Assembly (NCBI GenBank): GCA_003993805.1
Contig: RSEF01000003.1
Location: forward strand, 81,670,033-81,734,032
Source of the DNA: Himantopus leucocephalus
Lineage: Eukaryota > Chordata > Aves > Charadriiformes > Recurvirostridae
DNA length: 64,000 nucleotides
Direction: 5' to 3'
Made by a program: the position numbers and the translations under genes. Positions 37,069-50,600 of the stretch are shown piece by piece; the first letter of the stretch is position 1, and every line of letters starts with the position of its first letter. The notes under the pieces were generated by a model. It was given only the letters and a program-made list of their open reading frames with translations. It had not been told where the DNA came from and searched no databases.

Positions 37069-38970
37069 AGATACAAACATATCCACTGCTGCTTCATTTC
37101 ATCATGTTTTAAAGTACTTCGCAGGACTCAGAAGAATTACTTTCTTCTATTTTCTCTCTAAAAGGAATGAGACAAGGAAAAAAAATTCCAACAGCCAGCA
37201 CCTGTATCTTCAACAGCAGATGAAAGCAAGCTTCACGAACGTGCAGGCATATGAATTGATGTCTCTGCTCTTCGATTCTTCTGCCTCAACCAAAATTCCT
37301 CTTGCCTGAGCATGTTTTCATGATTTCATTTTAAAATAATATGAGAGCCATGTGCATCACAGAGACTATTCTTCTAGTCTTCACAAATGCTATGAAGAAT
37401 TTTGGTGTGGGTAAACTGTAAAAACAAATTTAGCTTTGTTATTTTTGTGTAAGTATGTTCTTAATTGGAAAATGTACTTATTCTTTACAGTAAGCAGTCA
37501 GCTTTCTTAGTTTTCAAGATTGTAAGCACACCACTATAAAGAGTTTTTTAAAGCAAATTAATAATTTTTAAATAATTTGGTGGCAGGGTTTTTGAAGGAT
37601 TCCCATGTTTTCATGTTTTAGTAAAAAAAAAAAAACAAACAACCCTGAGCTGAAATGTCTTTGAACTGCACCTCTTGCTTTTGAAAGCTTTTACTAACAG
37701 AATACACAATTTCTTTTTCTTGATGGTGACTCCCCCATACTACAAGTTGGAGTACAAGTTTACAAAGAAAATTGTCCCTTTTACTGAAGTATTTTTTTCA
37801 GTCAGAAGCTTTCTGTCTGCTCTGTAAAGCATGAAATAATTTTTTGTGTCTCACAGTGGTATCAATATTAGACCAAAGCTTTAGTCCGTACTAGAACTGG
37901 AAATGTTATATGCAACATTTTGCTGATTTTCTTCGTTTTTAAGTTCAGCTGTATTAACATCTCCTTTGTTTGCTTATCTATAGCCATTCATTTCAATTTT
38001 TGTTGGTATGAATGCTTATTAAAAAGGTACCTCATACAGATATTTATATGAGGAAATTTATTTGCAGAAATCTCTCTATTTACTAATTGCTACTTTCCTA
38101 GGGTTCCCTACCTTTTCCCACCATTTCAAAGATGAAGAAGTTTAAGGAGAAAAGAACAAGGAGAAATAGAAGGAGGAAGATAATTTGGGGAAGCAAAAAT
38201 AAACAAGCAAAATAAACAATTGTAACTGACTAAAACCAACTGTGTAGAGACTTAAATATGCTTCATATAGTGTTTGTCTAGTGATGATGAATACATTGAT
38301 AGATGGGCACTTTCACATTGAAAAATCCTGGACTGCCTATTTTAATTATTTGATCTTTGTCTTATTTCTCCCCTTACAACTTTCTTTGATGTCAGTCTTC
38401 TTTTCTAGCTCTTTTTAATAATCAGATTCTGGATCAACCTTAAAAAAAGTGACATAAAATTCAGTGGAAAACATTAATTTACCTACAACTTGGTTGATCC
38501 CCAATAGAATCAGGACAAAGAAACTTTTTATTTTATGATATTGCTGAATCTATGGAAAAAATGGAAAGAGTTCCAATTCTGAGATTTCCAGAAACAGTTG
38601 ATTAATTTGATTTTGAATCAATGACTACTAGAATTTATTTTGGCAATTATTCAAGATAATAATTGCCTGAACTACAGGGCTAACCTTTTTCTCTTTCAGG
38701 TCAATGGAAAGATTCCTAATAATTTAAGTAGGAGGTGACTATGACTATGTATGAGTGACATGGTCTGCATTAATTTTATCTTAATGCCTTTATGGAGGTC
38801 AAAAAAATGGACAATGTATTTTGCATTGAAAACACTGAAGTATTGAGTAGCTTCTAAGTAAGTTATCATCTTCTGAAGTCAGTAATTGTCTATTTTATTG
38901 TAATGCTTCAAATTACATCACCATTGAAATTCAAAGTGAACCTCATGCCTTGATTGGCCACGACATGGAG

Positions 38971-39014
38971 ATCCAGACAGACTTTGTTAGCTTTTCCCCA
39001 TCAATGCAAAGAGT
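38971..39014 (+). repeat. short dispersed similarity, copy 2
   Basis: Carries ATCCAGACAGAC, TAGCTTTTCCC and CAATGCAAAGAG in register with 37019-37068. The immediate upstream bases of both (AATGGTGGCTCGTG versus ATTGGCCACGACATG) are also loosely alike. Confidence 0.4.
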
Positions 39015-41177
39015 GTGCTCACAGTCATGCTCATTAATCTTTCATACTCTTAATCCAGAATAGCATGTACAATGGACATGCTTTAAGTTGTAGTGGCTTT
39101 GCTTTTGAAAATGTGGAATTGTGTTCTTGCAGCAATTGGAATATCTGAGAGATAATTGTCGGATGTCCCAAATCATCCTGATGAGATTCAAATTGGGCTC
39201 TCATGGCATAATTCCTGAAAAATCATCTGCAAATGGTGAACACAACAAAGTTCTAAGTGGAAGAACTTACTGAACTCATCTGTAACTATTTATTATTTCT
39301 TCCATTGGTGATATGTTGTGTAATGAAAGGTTATATGTTGAGTGATTCTGCAGGCTACTGTTCATTTTCTGATAATGCACATGGAAGTTTCTCATCCAAA
39401 ATTTTTTATTTTCCACAGTGTTAAAAAAATCCCACTGATATCGGTAGCTTATTATTATCAATCATGGCTGTATTCTTTGAACATAAATGTGGCATTCATT
39501 TACATCTTTCTGATACTTTGGTCCAAGAACATCATGAGCAGTACAGATGGCATTATTTGCTCCACAGCTCATCTCCTTGACATGTTCTGGATCTGTGCTC
39601 TATGTCACTGATGGGTGTCTTTGTGGAAAGGTTATGTTCTGCCAGCATATTTACAAATGCCCCCTTTGCCTTCATACTTACTGAAAATTGATTAGTATGG
39701 TAAACTACTATGCCCACTTCAGCCCAGTAGTCCTATTCACAGAATATAAAACAAGGTTATGCCCTTTGCCAGTAATGCGTTCCACAGATTTGTGGAACAG
39801 AGCCAGGGGAAGGAATTCTTTTTTTTTTTAATTATTATTATTTTTTATAAGAAAAGAAAGTTAAAAATTTCAAAAGACTGGGGAAAAAAAATGTTTTTAC
39901 ACTGTATTCAATGTGATGAGCTGTGCTTGTGTCTGTTGTCCAGAATGTCTTCAAGCCAGCAGTATATAAATGGAAAGACAAAGAGAAAAAACAGGTAAGG
40001 ACAAGACAGCAAGCTAGGGGGAAAAAAGAAAAGGTCTATGACACGAATCATAGTTTGCAATCAGCTAAGAAAAATTATTTTTTCCTACTAAATTCATGTT
40101 TCTGAATCTCAGTCTTCCATATTGTGCTGTCTGTCATCTCCCATAATAAGACAAGTATGTTCGCAGGAAGGCTGTTCATTTATTTAGCTTTTCAAGTTGC
40201 ATATTAAAACTGATGACCACTTCATGGTAAGTGAAAAAAATGCACCTTCCAATGCAATTGCACATGCCAGAAATCACACAGCTAATGGAAATGTGACACA
40301 GCACTGGCCAGAAAAGGCACAACTACAGTTATTGCTTGAAGTTGCATAAGGGAAATCTCTGTTATTCTTTTATATCAAAGACATTAGATGTCCTTTCACA
40401 TACAACTAGAAAAACAACTGTACAGTTGTTTCTTACAAGCCTGGAACCCAAACCCCCTAGCTTCTGTGTGAATCTACTACAGAAAAAAGGGTCTAAACAC
40501 TAAATGTTTTAGTGGCCAGCCCAGACCAAACTACGACGCTGTTTAGGAACATCTTATCCTTCAACAGTTGCATTTTTTACAGAAATAATAAATCCTGTTT
40601 TGTTCTTTGAAGGAACATCTTGAGAAAATCCTAGCCCTGAAGAAAATTTCAGATTTTCTGCAGCCCTGAGAATCCACTCTACTATTTTGTTCTGTGAAGT
40701 CTTTCTTTTTAAAACTTAAGAAAAAGACATAAGGAGGGAAGAACAATCCCCTCATTAATTTGTTTGTGAAGGAACTCTAGTTTAGCAACATGAATTGCCT
40801 ATTCTAGTCTCTTATTTACCAGACAAAATCCTAGCACAGTTCCAGTTTTGAACTAAAAGCCTGTCTGATTCAGGTTTGCACAGAACTTGTGCGTTTATCT
40901 CTTGCCTATCATTCTTGTCTCAGGTTGTTGTGACATTTCATGAAACTTTTGCCTACTTCCCACGTGTATTTTCAAAATAAGAATGTAGCTACAGGCCCTG
41001 GTTTTCTAACAGATGGATAAAGGTAAGCAGTGCCTGTCATACCCTGAGCCCAGGAAGCCTTAACCTCCAGAGTTTGATTGTATTTTGCATCCAGTTTTTC
41101 CAATATTGCTGTTAACATGTTCCTATAAATGAAACTTAATTTGAATTTAATTTCTCGTTTCAATAATGAGAAACTTA

Positions 41178-42035
<858 letters not shown>

Positions 42036-45000
42036 CTCAATTTTTAGGAAACACAGGAGACTCAACATATGCCAGCGCTAACCCTTTTGGTTGTGCATAC
42101 AGAACAGGGGGTTTTTGAAGAGGCAACAGAAAGGCCTGAGGATGGACACTGCACACTCCTGATCCCTGTGGTGCTACTGGAAATGATGAGTGTTTTTTTA
42201 AAGATTGAATAGACCTAGATGGGCATAGAGGCGTAGGACACTAGGGATTAACTCAAAAGGTAGGGTCAGAGAAAAGATAAGGTTTATAAAACATACAGAT
42301 TAAAGAGAAAAGAATAAGATTAAGGGGAGAGACATTCTTACAAATCAGTACAGTCAGGAGTGGCACTGCTGCATTCTCTTCACTGAAAAGCTAACACTCC
42401 CTTTATTCAGAAATGTTCAGAAGTAATAAACAGTGCCCTGAACTCCTCTAGCCTCCTTTCTTTTAACCTTATCCTTCTAGTACACCCCATGTTATGTCCA
42501 CCAGGGAGATCTTTGACTTTTTCAAAAGCAAGTGGCTCAATTAGAAAAGAAGGAGCATTTGCCGCACAGCCCACTCGCTACCGCAGCCTCCTTTAATCCA
42601 ATCTAAACTGAAAGCATTCATTTATATGTCTGCTCCGTCACAATGGAAAATATCGATTATCAATACACGGACCACATTTTCAAAATAAGTCAACTGTAGG
42701 GTTCACTGTGTACAATTGTGACACTGTTTTGAAAAGATCCCTGCTCTGTGACATTTATGGACACTTTCTCAATCGGTATTGTTTCCAGGGCTTCGTTACC
42801 CTTACAGTAGTCCCTTTACTTATCTGACTTATCACAGGGCGGTGGTGCCAAGGTCTTCATACTGAGGAACTGTCTTCTGTCATTTCATTAGCGTAGTGGG
42901 GCTGTAATCCACAAGAAAGCTGCTAATAATGCCATGGTAACAGAAATACATTGAGGGAACAGTAAATATTGCTAATCCTCAACTATTCAGAAAGTGAATG
43001 TTCAGACATATTGCTCACTTTTAAATTCTATTCTGAAGATCCATTTCTAACTTAAAGTGCCAAACCCAGGGTATTTGGCAGACTTTCAGATTTAGATTGA
43101 AAAATTTATTATTTATGTTAAGTATTCCTGCCGTAACAGTTACTCCATTGAGCCATTGTAAAGCCATATTGCTCAAACCCACGATGACTTTCCACTGCCT
43201 GTAGCCGAGAGGAGGTCTTGTCACTGTGGAAAGATCCAAAGAACCAAAATCTACCAATTATTGCTTCAACTGCTTTTGTGCAAGGTGTGTAATTTCCTCT
43301 GCATCTTCTCAATGCTGTGCCCACAGTTATAAAAAATAGAAATAACTTCTACTTCTTGGCAGCTCATGGCACTAAATAACATGATCAAAAGACTTTTTAA
43401 TTTTTTTAAGTGCCTTATGGAAAATTTGAATCAAGGACATGAATATTTTATTGATGAACTTCAGAGATATAGTCATTTCTTTTGTCATGGGTTCTTTAAC
43501 TGATATATAGTTCCCAAGAGTGTTCTATATGCTGTACTTAACAAGTTGTCTTAATCAGCACTACCACTGTTTTAACAAAACAAACATAAATTGCACTGTA
43601 GTCCCTTTGAGGGTAAGGCCATATCCTAAACTAAGACTTGCTCAAATTTTGAAAATAGAAAACAAGTGAACCTGATTGCCTTTTCCCAAACCTTTTCCAG
43701 CTATACTCCAGTACAAAATATTTTAGTAGAGAAACAATCCAAAGAATAAAATAATTGCATTTCCAAATGTAAATATGAAACAATTATTTGTATTTTGATT
43801 TTCCTCTACTCTATTTAACTGCTCCTGAAACACCTCTGGATACTGTAGAAATAAACAATTATTGACAGAGATATAGAGTAATTTTAAGCAAGCAAGAAGG
43901 GTTGATATCTGACATAATTTGAAACACGCTAACGTCATCTATTATCTTTTTGTTTTCTTCATCATTGTCATCCTTTTGAGATAGTGATTTGATGATGTAG
44001 TAGCAGCTGCGGGCTGCAATATGAAGGTGATTACACAGTTCTTTATTGCTTGGTTTCAGCTTGGTTTAAGGCTTTGACCCCACGGCTTTTCTTTTTACTG
44101 AATGAAAATCTCCTCCTTCATTTCTGCATGAGTTTCTGTGGCTCAATCAATAACAACAGTCATTCCCATGGGTCTGCTTTCAATATATTTTAAATATGTG
44201 CCTAACAATAATTTCTCAGAGTCTATGTCATCTGGCATCTGGAGGGATTTAGATTAGGGATTCAGATTCTATTTCAGACAACTTATTTTTTAGTTTTTTA
44301 CAAATGCTCTAGGTGTCTAAGTGCATAATCATGGCCACCCATGCTGTGACCTGTGTTTATTTCACTGATCAGTTCACAGTGTCAGTTTTTCAAGCATGCT
44401 GTTGATCACCAACCCATTCCACAAGACTCTCTTCCTATATCTAGTGAAGAAATGGATGAGGAAGTATTTAGGGATCTGTGAGAAGGAGATAATTTAGAGA
44501 CATTTCAATACAGGATGGATTCTTCTTATGTAACTTTAGTCATCTGCAAGTTTGGCACCCTGTATAAGTCATTTGGCTAGACTTCTGGGATTGACAGGGA
44601 ATGACAAATACCTCTAGAGTGCCACAAACATAGGTGTCTAAGAAAGCTGGGACAAGTATGATGGATGCCATGCAAGACTGCAGAATCTTAGAGTATCCTT
44701 ACTTTATCTTATTTGTTACAGTAGCCCTAAAAAGCCTTCAAGAGCCAAAGGTTTTTCATATTAATTTAGAATTAAAATTCTATTTAGAAAATTTAGAATT
44801 AAAAAAAGATTGTTTTTCATTCTCCGAAAGTTGATGATTTGTGGTTTATTACAAGATTCAGGGGCTGTTTAGAACAAAGCAGGCTAATTGACTTTATGCA
44901 CACACCTTAGTTCCAGTTTCCTCGTTCCTTAATTATAAAACAGACACTCCAAAGGAAAAACTACTAGCACCAAAAATGAGTGGAAAACCACTTAAGAAAA

Positions 45001-45039
45001 AAGTATGGCTGATAGGTGAGGGAAGTTTTTAAAAGTTGT
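42036..45039. other. unique non-coding DNA
   Basis: No gene recognised. Minus-strand frames 43021-43257 and 43118-43324 overlap in different phases and have no known domain. Some segments (around 44260-44340 and 44500-44650) have the look of very old interspersed repeats but cannot be assigned. Confidence 0.5.
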
Positions 45040-45690
45040 GTTGGATACCTGAAGAAATAGAGTTTTGCACTGACAAAAGGTGTTTTTTTTCATTTATAAA
45101 GCAATCCTGGCTAAGAGGGAGGTGAAGTCTGTGATAAAAAATAATGGAAAAAATATGGAGCCTGATAGCAATGAATAAAATCAGTATTAGATAATGGAGA
45201 GAACTGATAAAGAAAACTAAAGGGATCAGTTAAAAATCTATAGGTAATAGGGCAAAGATGACAAGAAGTTCTTTAAGCAGGAACAAAATGCTAACAGTAT
45301 TACAGAGCTATGGATGATAAAACTGTTAATCTTGGTAGAGAAAAGGCAGAATTAAGTAAATACGTCTGTTTTCTAAAAGAAGAATGAAATATTTTATTTT
45401 CTCTCACTTCTGAGGAAGGGTGCTAAACAGCAACACTAAATATTTTTAAATCTACAGAATTAGATAATTCAGAGTCAAAAAGATTAGTTATTTATGGAGC
45501 TGCCTGAATCAATCCAATTTTTTAGCAAATATAAATATTCTGAGGAACTTCCAAAAGCCTGAAAAAAATAGTCATGGCTCATCATTAACAATAATAAGTT
45601 CATTGGCCTTGAACTTTAGTTAACCCAAACCTTACTTAGGAAAAAATTCTTGGAAGAATTGAACTAAGATTTAAATTATAATTGATGCCA
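45040..45690 (+). mobile_element. ancient CR1/L3-like LINE, 5' part of ORF2
   Basis: Plus-strand text matches the stretch between endonuclease and reverse transcriptase of an old CR1/L3-type ORF2. It includes 'gctaagtaaatacgtctgtttTCT'-like text around 45345-45375 (the 'L..yF.svF' coding region) and 'aacttCCAAAAGCCTGAAAA' around 45547-45566 (the 'vP..Wk.A' region), followed by 'gttcattggccttg' near the 'NYRPVSL' position. No long frame survives. Limits are approximate. Confidence 0.6.
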
Positions 45691-46129
45691 GTGAATACAA
45701 AATCATTTTTCAAATGGTCCTGTGTCTTGATGAGATCATAAAATATTTTCATAGAGTAATTGTCCTCATGGAACATACCAACATGTTTTGTAGTTTCAGA
45801 GACATCACATGCAGCTGGCAGATATGACATGGCATCCATGGGCGCAGTGTCAGCTGGCAGCCAGGTGTGATGCCAGAGGTGTCTGAAATCGCATAGAACC
45901 TCTATATCTAGACAGCTGGATTGTCCCCTGGTGCCCACACTGAGTGGGATTCACGAAAGGCATCCAAAAATTAAAATGCTTGAGTTGGAACTAGATTGCT
46001 TTTAAAGTCAACAGAGAAAAGGGGCACCTTCTCGTGTGCCTCAGCTGACTTAGCTAAAACGCCTTTCTTAGGGTGAGGTGAAACATCACTGTAAGGTGCT
46101 GAGTTTCCCTCCACCAACTATGGGGAAAG
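45691..46129. other. spacer between two LINE pieces
   Basis: About 440 bp that does not read as the missing LINE middle. The 46000-46125 part has an older-repeat look but is unassigned. The 100-codon minus-strand frame at 45636-45938 is featureless. Confidence 0.4.
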
Positions 46130-46475
46130 ATAGTGAAACTGAAATTAGATGATATCAACCCAATGCAGTACAAAAAGAATATTGACAATCTGGAAAGAGT
46201 TTGGAAAAGATCTCTTGAAGCATTTCAAAGTTTGGAAAAGGTGCTTTGTAGCATGGAACTAAAGAAGTACAATCAATTTTGTTTGTCCAGAAAGGTTAAG
46301 AGGTTGCAACCTATGATTTCATCTGAAGAAGAAGTATTTGATAGTAGGAGGCTCTTTAATCTTCCAAAAAAGAAAAAAAAAAGTGGGGGGGACCCCCTCC
46401 CCAACATAACATCCAACAGCTGAAAGCTTAAACTAGCACAAAGTAAGTGCAGAAACTGAAGTGCACATTATTTAC
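46130..46475 (+). mobile_element. ancient L3/CR1-like LINE, ORF2 C-terminal piece
   Basis: Plus-strand frame 46133-46423 follows the CR1/L3 C-terminal region: LERVWKRSLEAFQSLEKVL, then LKKYNQFCLSRKVKRL, then EEVFDSRRLFNLP, which mirrors 'le.vqkr...m..gLe', 'lk.l.[12 protein letters not shown]' and '.f.. r.lfn.' of that family. The frame ends in an A-rich slip (46367-46381). It may be the same old element as 45040-45690 with its middle lost, or a separate copy. Confidence 0.7.
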
Positions 46476-47472
46476 AATGGAGGTAGCTGTATGGAGGAAG
46501 CTGTGTGACTGCCACAGCTAGTGACTGCAAAAGCTTATCTCAGGATATAGAGGCTTCTCGTTAACTTGAGTGCATATCTGAACAATGTGCTACCATCCAA
46601 AGTGAAGAGATGAGCTTGGTTAAATTCCTGTTGAGATTTTGTGGCACGGGATGCACCAAGCAACAGACTGAAGACTCACAATTGTTCACTCTGGCTTTGA
46701 AATCTATGAATTTCAGAACCTGCTTTCATGGAGTAGAAAAGAACTGTTGTACATTTATTAGTGTTGCTTCAAGTTCCATAGAGGCCTGAGAGGAATTATT
46801 AACTAAGGTAAAAAGGAAGTGGGGGAGATGATGGGGGAGATGATAAGAGAGAAAATGAAAAATAATTACATAGAATTTCCCTCCACACTGCCATCCATTT
46901 GGTTAAAATAATTTTAATTTGGTTTTGAATCTAAAATTCATTTTTTGCTTTATTTCCAATTTTATTTCTTTAAGTTTTGGGGAAAAAATATTTTATTTTT
47001 ATATATTTTTATTTACCTGCCACTTTCTCTTTTGTTTTCTCTCTCTCTTTTTAACCTTCCAGCTTTCACAAAAAGAAAACAACCCACAAACCAAAAAAAG
47101 TTTAGAAATAGAAGACCAGAAAGGGAAGTATATTTTAAGCTTTTTAACAAAAAAATATTTTGACTGGAAATTAAGTGAAAAGCACATTTTCCTTTTCTTT
47201 CATAACATTACACACAGAAAAGAAATGAAACAATACAATGATTTTTTTTTCAAAAATTAATGAACTTTAAAAAAATTATAAACTATCTTAAATAAATAGA
47301 AAGTCATGTCCTAGTATTTAATGATTAAATGATTTTCATGATACCTGTGTATTTTTACCTTTTTTCCAGTACCCAGAAAAAAGCTTACCATAGGCTTATA
47401 TCCACAAATAATCAAGTTGTTTCTTTACATCTTTATACAGCAGCTGCTGCTGAAATGCTTTTATAAATGAGA

Positions 47473-47488
47473 CTATTTTATAAAATAG
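47473..47488. repeat. perfect 16-bp palindrome
   Basis: CTATTTTATAAAATAG is its own reverse complement. AT-rich palindromes of this size are not rare in such DNA. No function is inferred. Confidence 0.6.
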
Positions 47489-50400
47489 CATCTTACAGAA
47501 GACTCTTCTGTTCAGCTAGCCGGGAATGCAGGCGTCCTTAACCCCCTTGGTATTATGTCTAGAACTTTTATATATATATTTTGCTTGCTGTTTACAGCCT
47601 TTTTTATTAGCATGCCTTTTTTCAGTGCGCAGGTTTGTGGAGCAAGCAGCTGTTCATTTGTTTTGTCAGTAATGGAAAGAAGACTTGAACAGCTGATGAC
47701 AGGTAATTTGGGCTGATGTTCAAGTTCTTATAATAGAACTGTGTAGAAAGCTATCACTTTATCTTACAGTGTCTGTATACGTGTGACAAGACTTCCAGAA
47801 CAGAAGAAGAAATTTGCACTTCACAGGGTAAATAATAAAACATGAGAAAATAGTCAGTGGTGTTAAGAATGACGTATAGAAAACCTACATGCAGGAAGCC
47901 ATTTCTGGTGCACAACAAGGCTGGTTGTACACTGCTGGAATTTTTGATAAGGGTTCATGACTGTCATGGGTTGGCACCTCTTTTATCAGTCTTTAATATG
48001 TGCACAAATCTGGACTGTGCTCAGAACTGTTGTTTTCCTTTTTTTGAAAATTAGTAATGTTACCCTAACTATGGGGTTTCAGGACTTTCTAGGCAAATTT
48101 ATCATGCTTGCATTTTGTCCAGTTGGAGCCTCATTTCCACATGTCATTCACTCTCTCGAGGTTTTGCTTCTGATGTATTTTCTGGCAGTTCCTTGACAGG
48201 TCCCGAATGTTTCCAGTAAATCATCCCCATACGTTCATGGCTGTCCTCTGTTCCAGACCTACTTCCATGCAGGAATTTGTGTTTCCATCATCCCTCAAGG
48301 GAAGCTGTTCCTTCATGGCTTCCTGGAAATGGTAGTTGTAGTAATTACAGTTGTCCTCTACTTCTGCCTTGTCTGACCTTGAAAGTACCTTTTATATACC
48401 CATCCCTGTCCTCTGCTGCTTTTCTCTGTCACTGGCAACCTTCTTACTGCCTGTCCTACCCAGAGTTCAGGGAGTTCCCTGTTACCTCTGTTACAGCGGT
48501 ATTTGGCTCCCCGCTGCCACTTTTTAATTCGTTCTGTCAGCTTTCCTACCACTGCTGGCTTCAAAAGTTTATTTGCTGTAGGCAACAGAGAGTCCACATA
48601 TGGAGTGCCTGGAGATGCTGTCCTGGCTGCTGCCCATGCCTTCTGTTAGTGTATGTCTCCAGTTGTTCGGTTGCTTCTTAGCTTTCTTATGAAGCTGCGA
48701 AAAAGCTCTTTTTCATAGATATTCCCATACATTTGCATTGCAGATGGAGTGTCGGTCATCACTTGTGATGAGTAACTCAGTGGTTTTGCTTAACATCACA
48801 AAAAATTAAAATAGAAAATATGTTATACAGAGTTCAGGTGATAGTACAATCATCAGAAGCCATATGCCACACAGGAATGGCAAAAGCTATTTGTTTCAGC
48901 CAAATACAGAGATCATGTAGCATATTCCTTATCATTATTTAATAGAAGGTAATTATTAAGCATTTGGATACACAGAAATATATTCTGTAGCTAGTGAAAG
49001 CTTGCCACTTGCATAGTGAAACAAACTCCAGATATATATTGGTACTCATGAATTACTTATTCGTTCTACTCTTCTCTGTGGCTTCTTCTTTCCAAGTTAA
49101 GTGGTTTTGGCCTCATTGTGCTACATGGTGTGACAGAAAGGTCATTTCACAACCTGTTGCATCCCCTGGTTGTCACTAGACTCTTTCTGGTGCTATGTCT
49201 CCATGTAGCAATTGGATTAAGAAAGGATCATACAGCTTAATGATCTGGAAAGGGGATGTGATTCTTGGAATGCAAAATAGAGGAGAAAAACTTGACATAA
49301 GTTGTTGAAAAATTGAGAAGATAAAGAGGTACAAATAAAGGCAAGAATGAAAGGTAGGGCAATGCATAAATGGCAAATAGACAAGTCAATAATTAATGAC
49401 AATAAAAAACAACTGGTTCAGGAGTGCAAGGCCCCTTTTTTATTCTTTGAAGCTTTCCTCATTGGCCACTGTAACTTAAAAAAAAAGTTCTTGGATGTTT
49501 TTGTCCTTGGTAATCTTCAACACGCCAGTTCCTACCGCAGCAAGAAGAATTTGTCAATATTCACACAAATAACCTGAACAGTACAAATATTGAAGTTCTT
49601 ACTTCTGAGTATAAAGGAATATTAAAGCTATCTAGGTACATTTATTTTTTGATGTATTGCTGTTGATTTGATGTTGTGCTTTTATTTAATCTTCAGCAAA
49701 TCGCCCTTTTAATTTTAAACCCACATAAAGCAACCTCCAAAATTAAACAACGTTGTATTTCAGTCCCTGTAAATTGGACTATACGATTAATAATACATCC
49801 AGTGTATTATTTTTAAAGAATGGAGAGTCAGTTATATATTTTTTGTGAGCTGTATTGGGATTTAGCCACCTACCTTCCATTCACATTAATGGGACTCACG
49901 CAGATAAATTGCCCTCAACAACATAAGTTTTCACCCTTCGGTCTCAAGCTAGGCCTTCAATTACAACCTCAAGAACCAAACACACCCTGCAGTTATGAAA
50001 GACGTGTGCCTGAGTGTTCAGCATAAAGAGGGAAATATCAAAATAAGGTTATTTGGCAGGAACTGGGGGAAAAAAAAATGTTATTTTATAAACGGCAGAC
50101 AGGACAGATGGAACTAAAAGTCACGCGGCTGAGAGAAGGATCAAAGAAGAGCAACTATTTCCTTGATGCAGGGAAGAGAAAGCAACAACAAAGTCTGCAG
50201 TACAGCGTGTGCTCCTGACATGGCCGGGTCAGCCAGCAGCTTAGAGAAACTTCTGAGCAGGGTAAAAGGGACTACAGTCAGGAAGAGGGAAATGCATGAA
50301 TATCTTGAAAAGATAGAAAGAAGAAATGTGATTTTAAAGTGCCTTCCCTGTAAGGTTGCCAACTCTTAGGCTTTCTTTACTATTATGAAATATATTAAAC

Positions 50401-50540
50401 CCTTCTAATATTAAGGTGCTAGTACCAGTGAGTCTGATGATGCTTATTTTCTAAAGGAAAAAATAGGAAATAAATCTAGGGACAAAATATTGAGAAAAAT
50501 GAATCTTCAGGTGAAAGAACTAGAGTGTTTGTACATGTTA

Positions 50541-50600
50541 GGGAGGGTGGTGCGGAGGGAAAGAGAAAAAGAGAGACAGAGAGGGCAAGGGAGAGAGACA
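50541..50600. repeat. purine-rich GA/GGGA run
   Basis: About 60 bp nearly all G and A (AGGGAAAGAGAAAAAGAGAG and similar), a degenerate simple repeat. Confidence 0.75.

Larger units (their letters stand above)
36441..41177. other. unique AT-rich non-coding DNA
   Basis: No gene recognised. Frames at 39342-39611 and 39759-39998 are short and biased by local T- and A-rich sequence. It contains A and T runs (37622-37634 and around 39819-39845) and two related 45-50-bp segments at 37019-37068 and 38971-39014. Confidence 0.5.

Noticed and set aside
46383..46402. G-run / C-run text that looks like a hairpin or terminator
   Set aside because: The arms do not pair perfectly and this is vertebrate DNA, where such terminators are not used. 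It sits at an A-rich slip inside a LINE remnant.
48277..48681. 134-codon plus-strand frame rich in Cys, Ser and Leu
   Set aside because: Composition follows a CT-rich stretch and there is no cysteine spacing pattern of a known domain.
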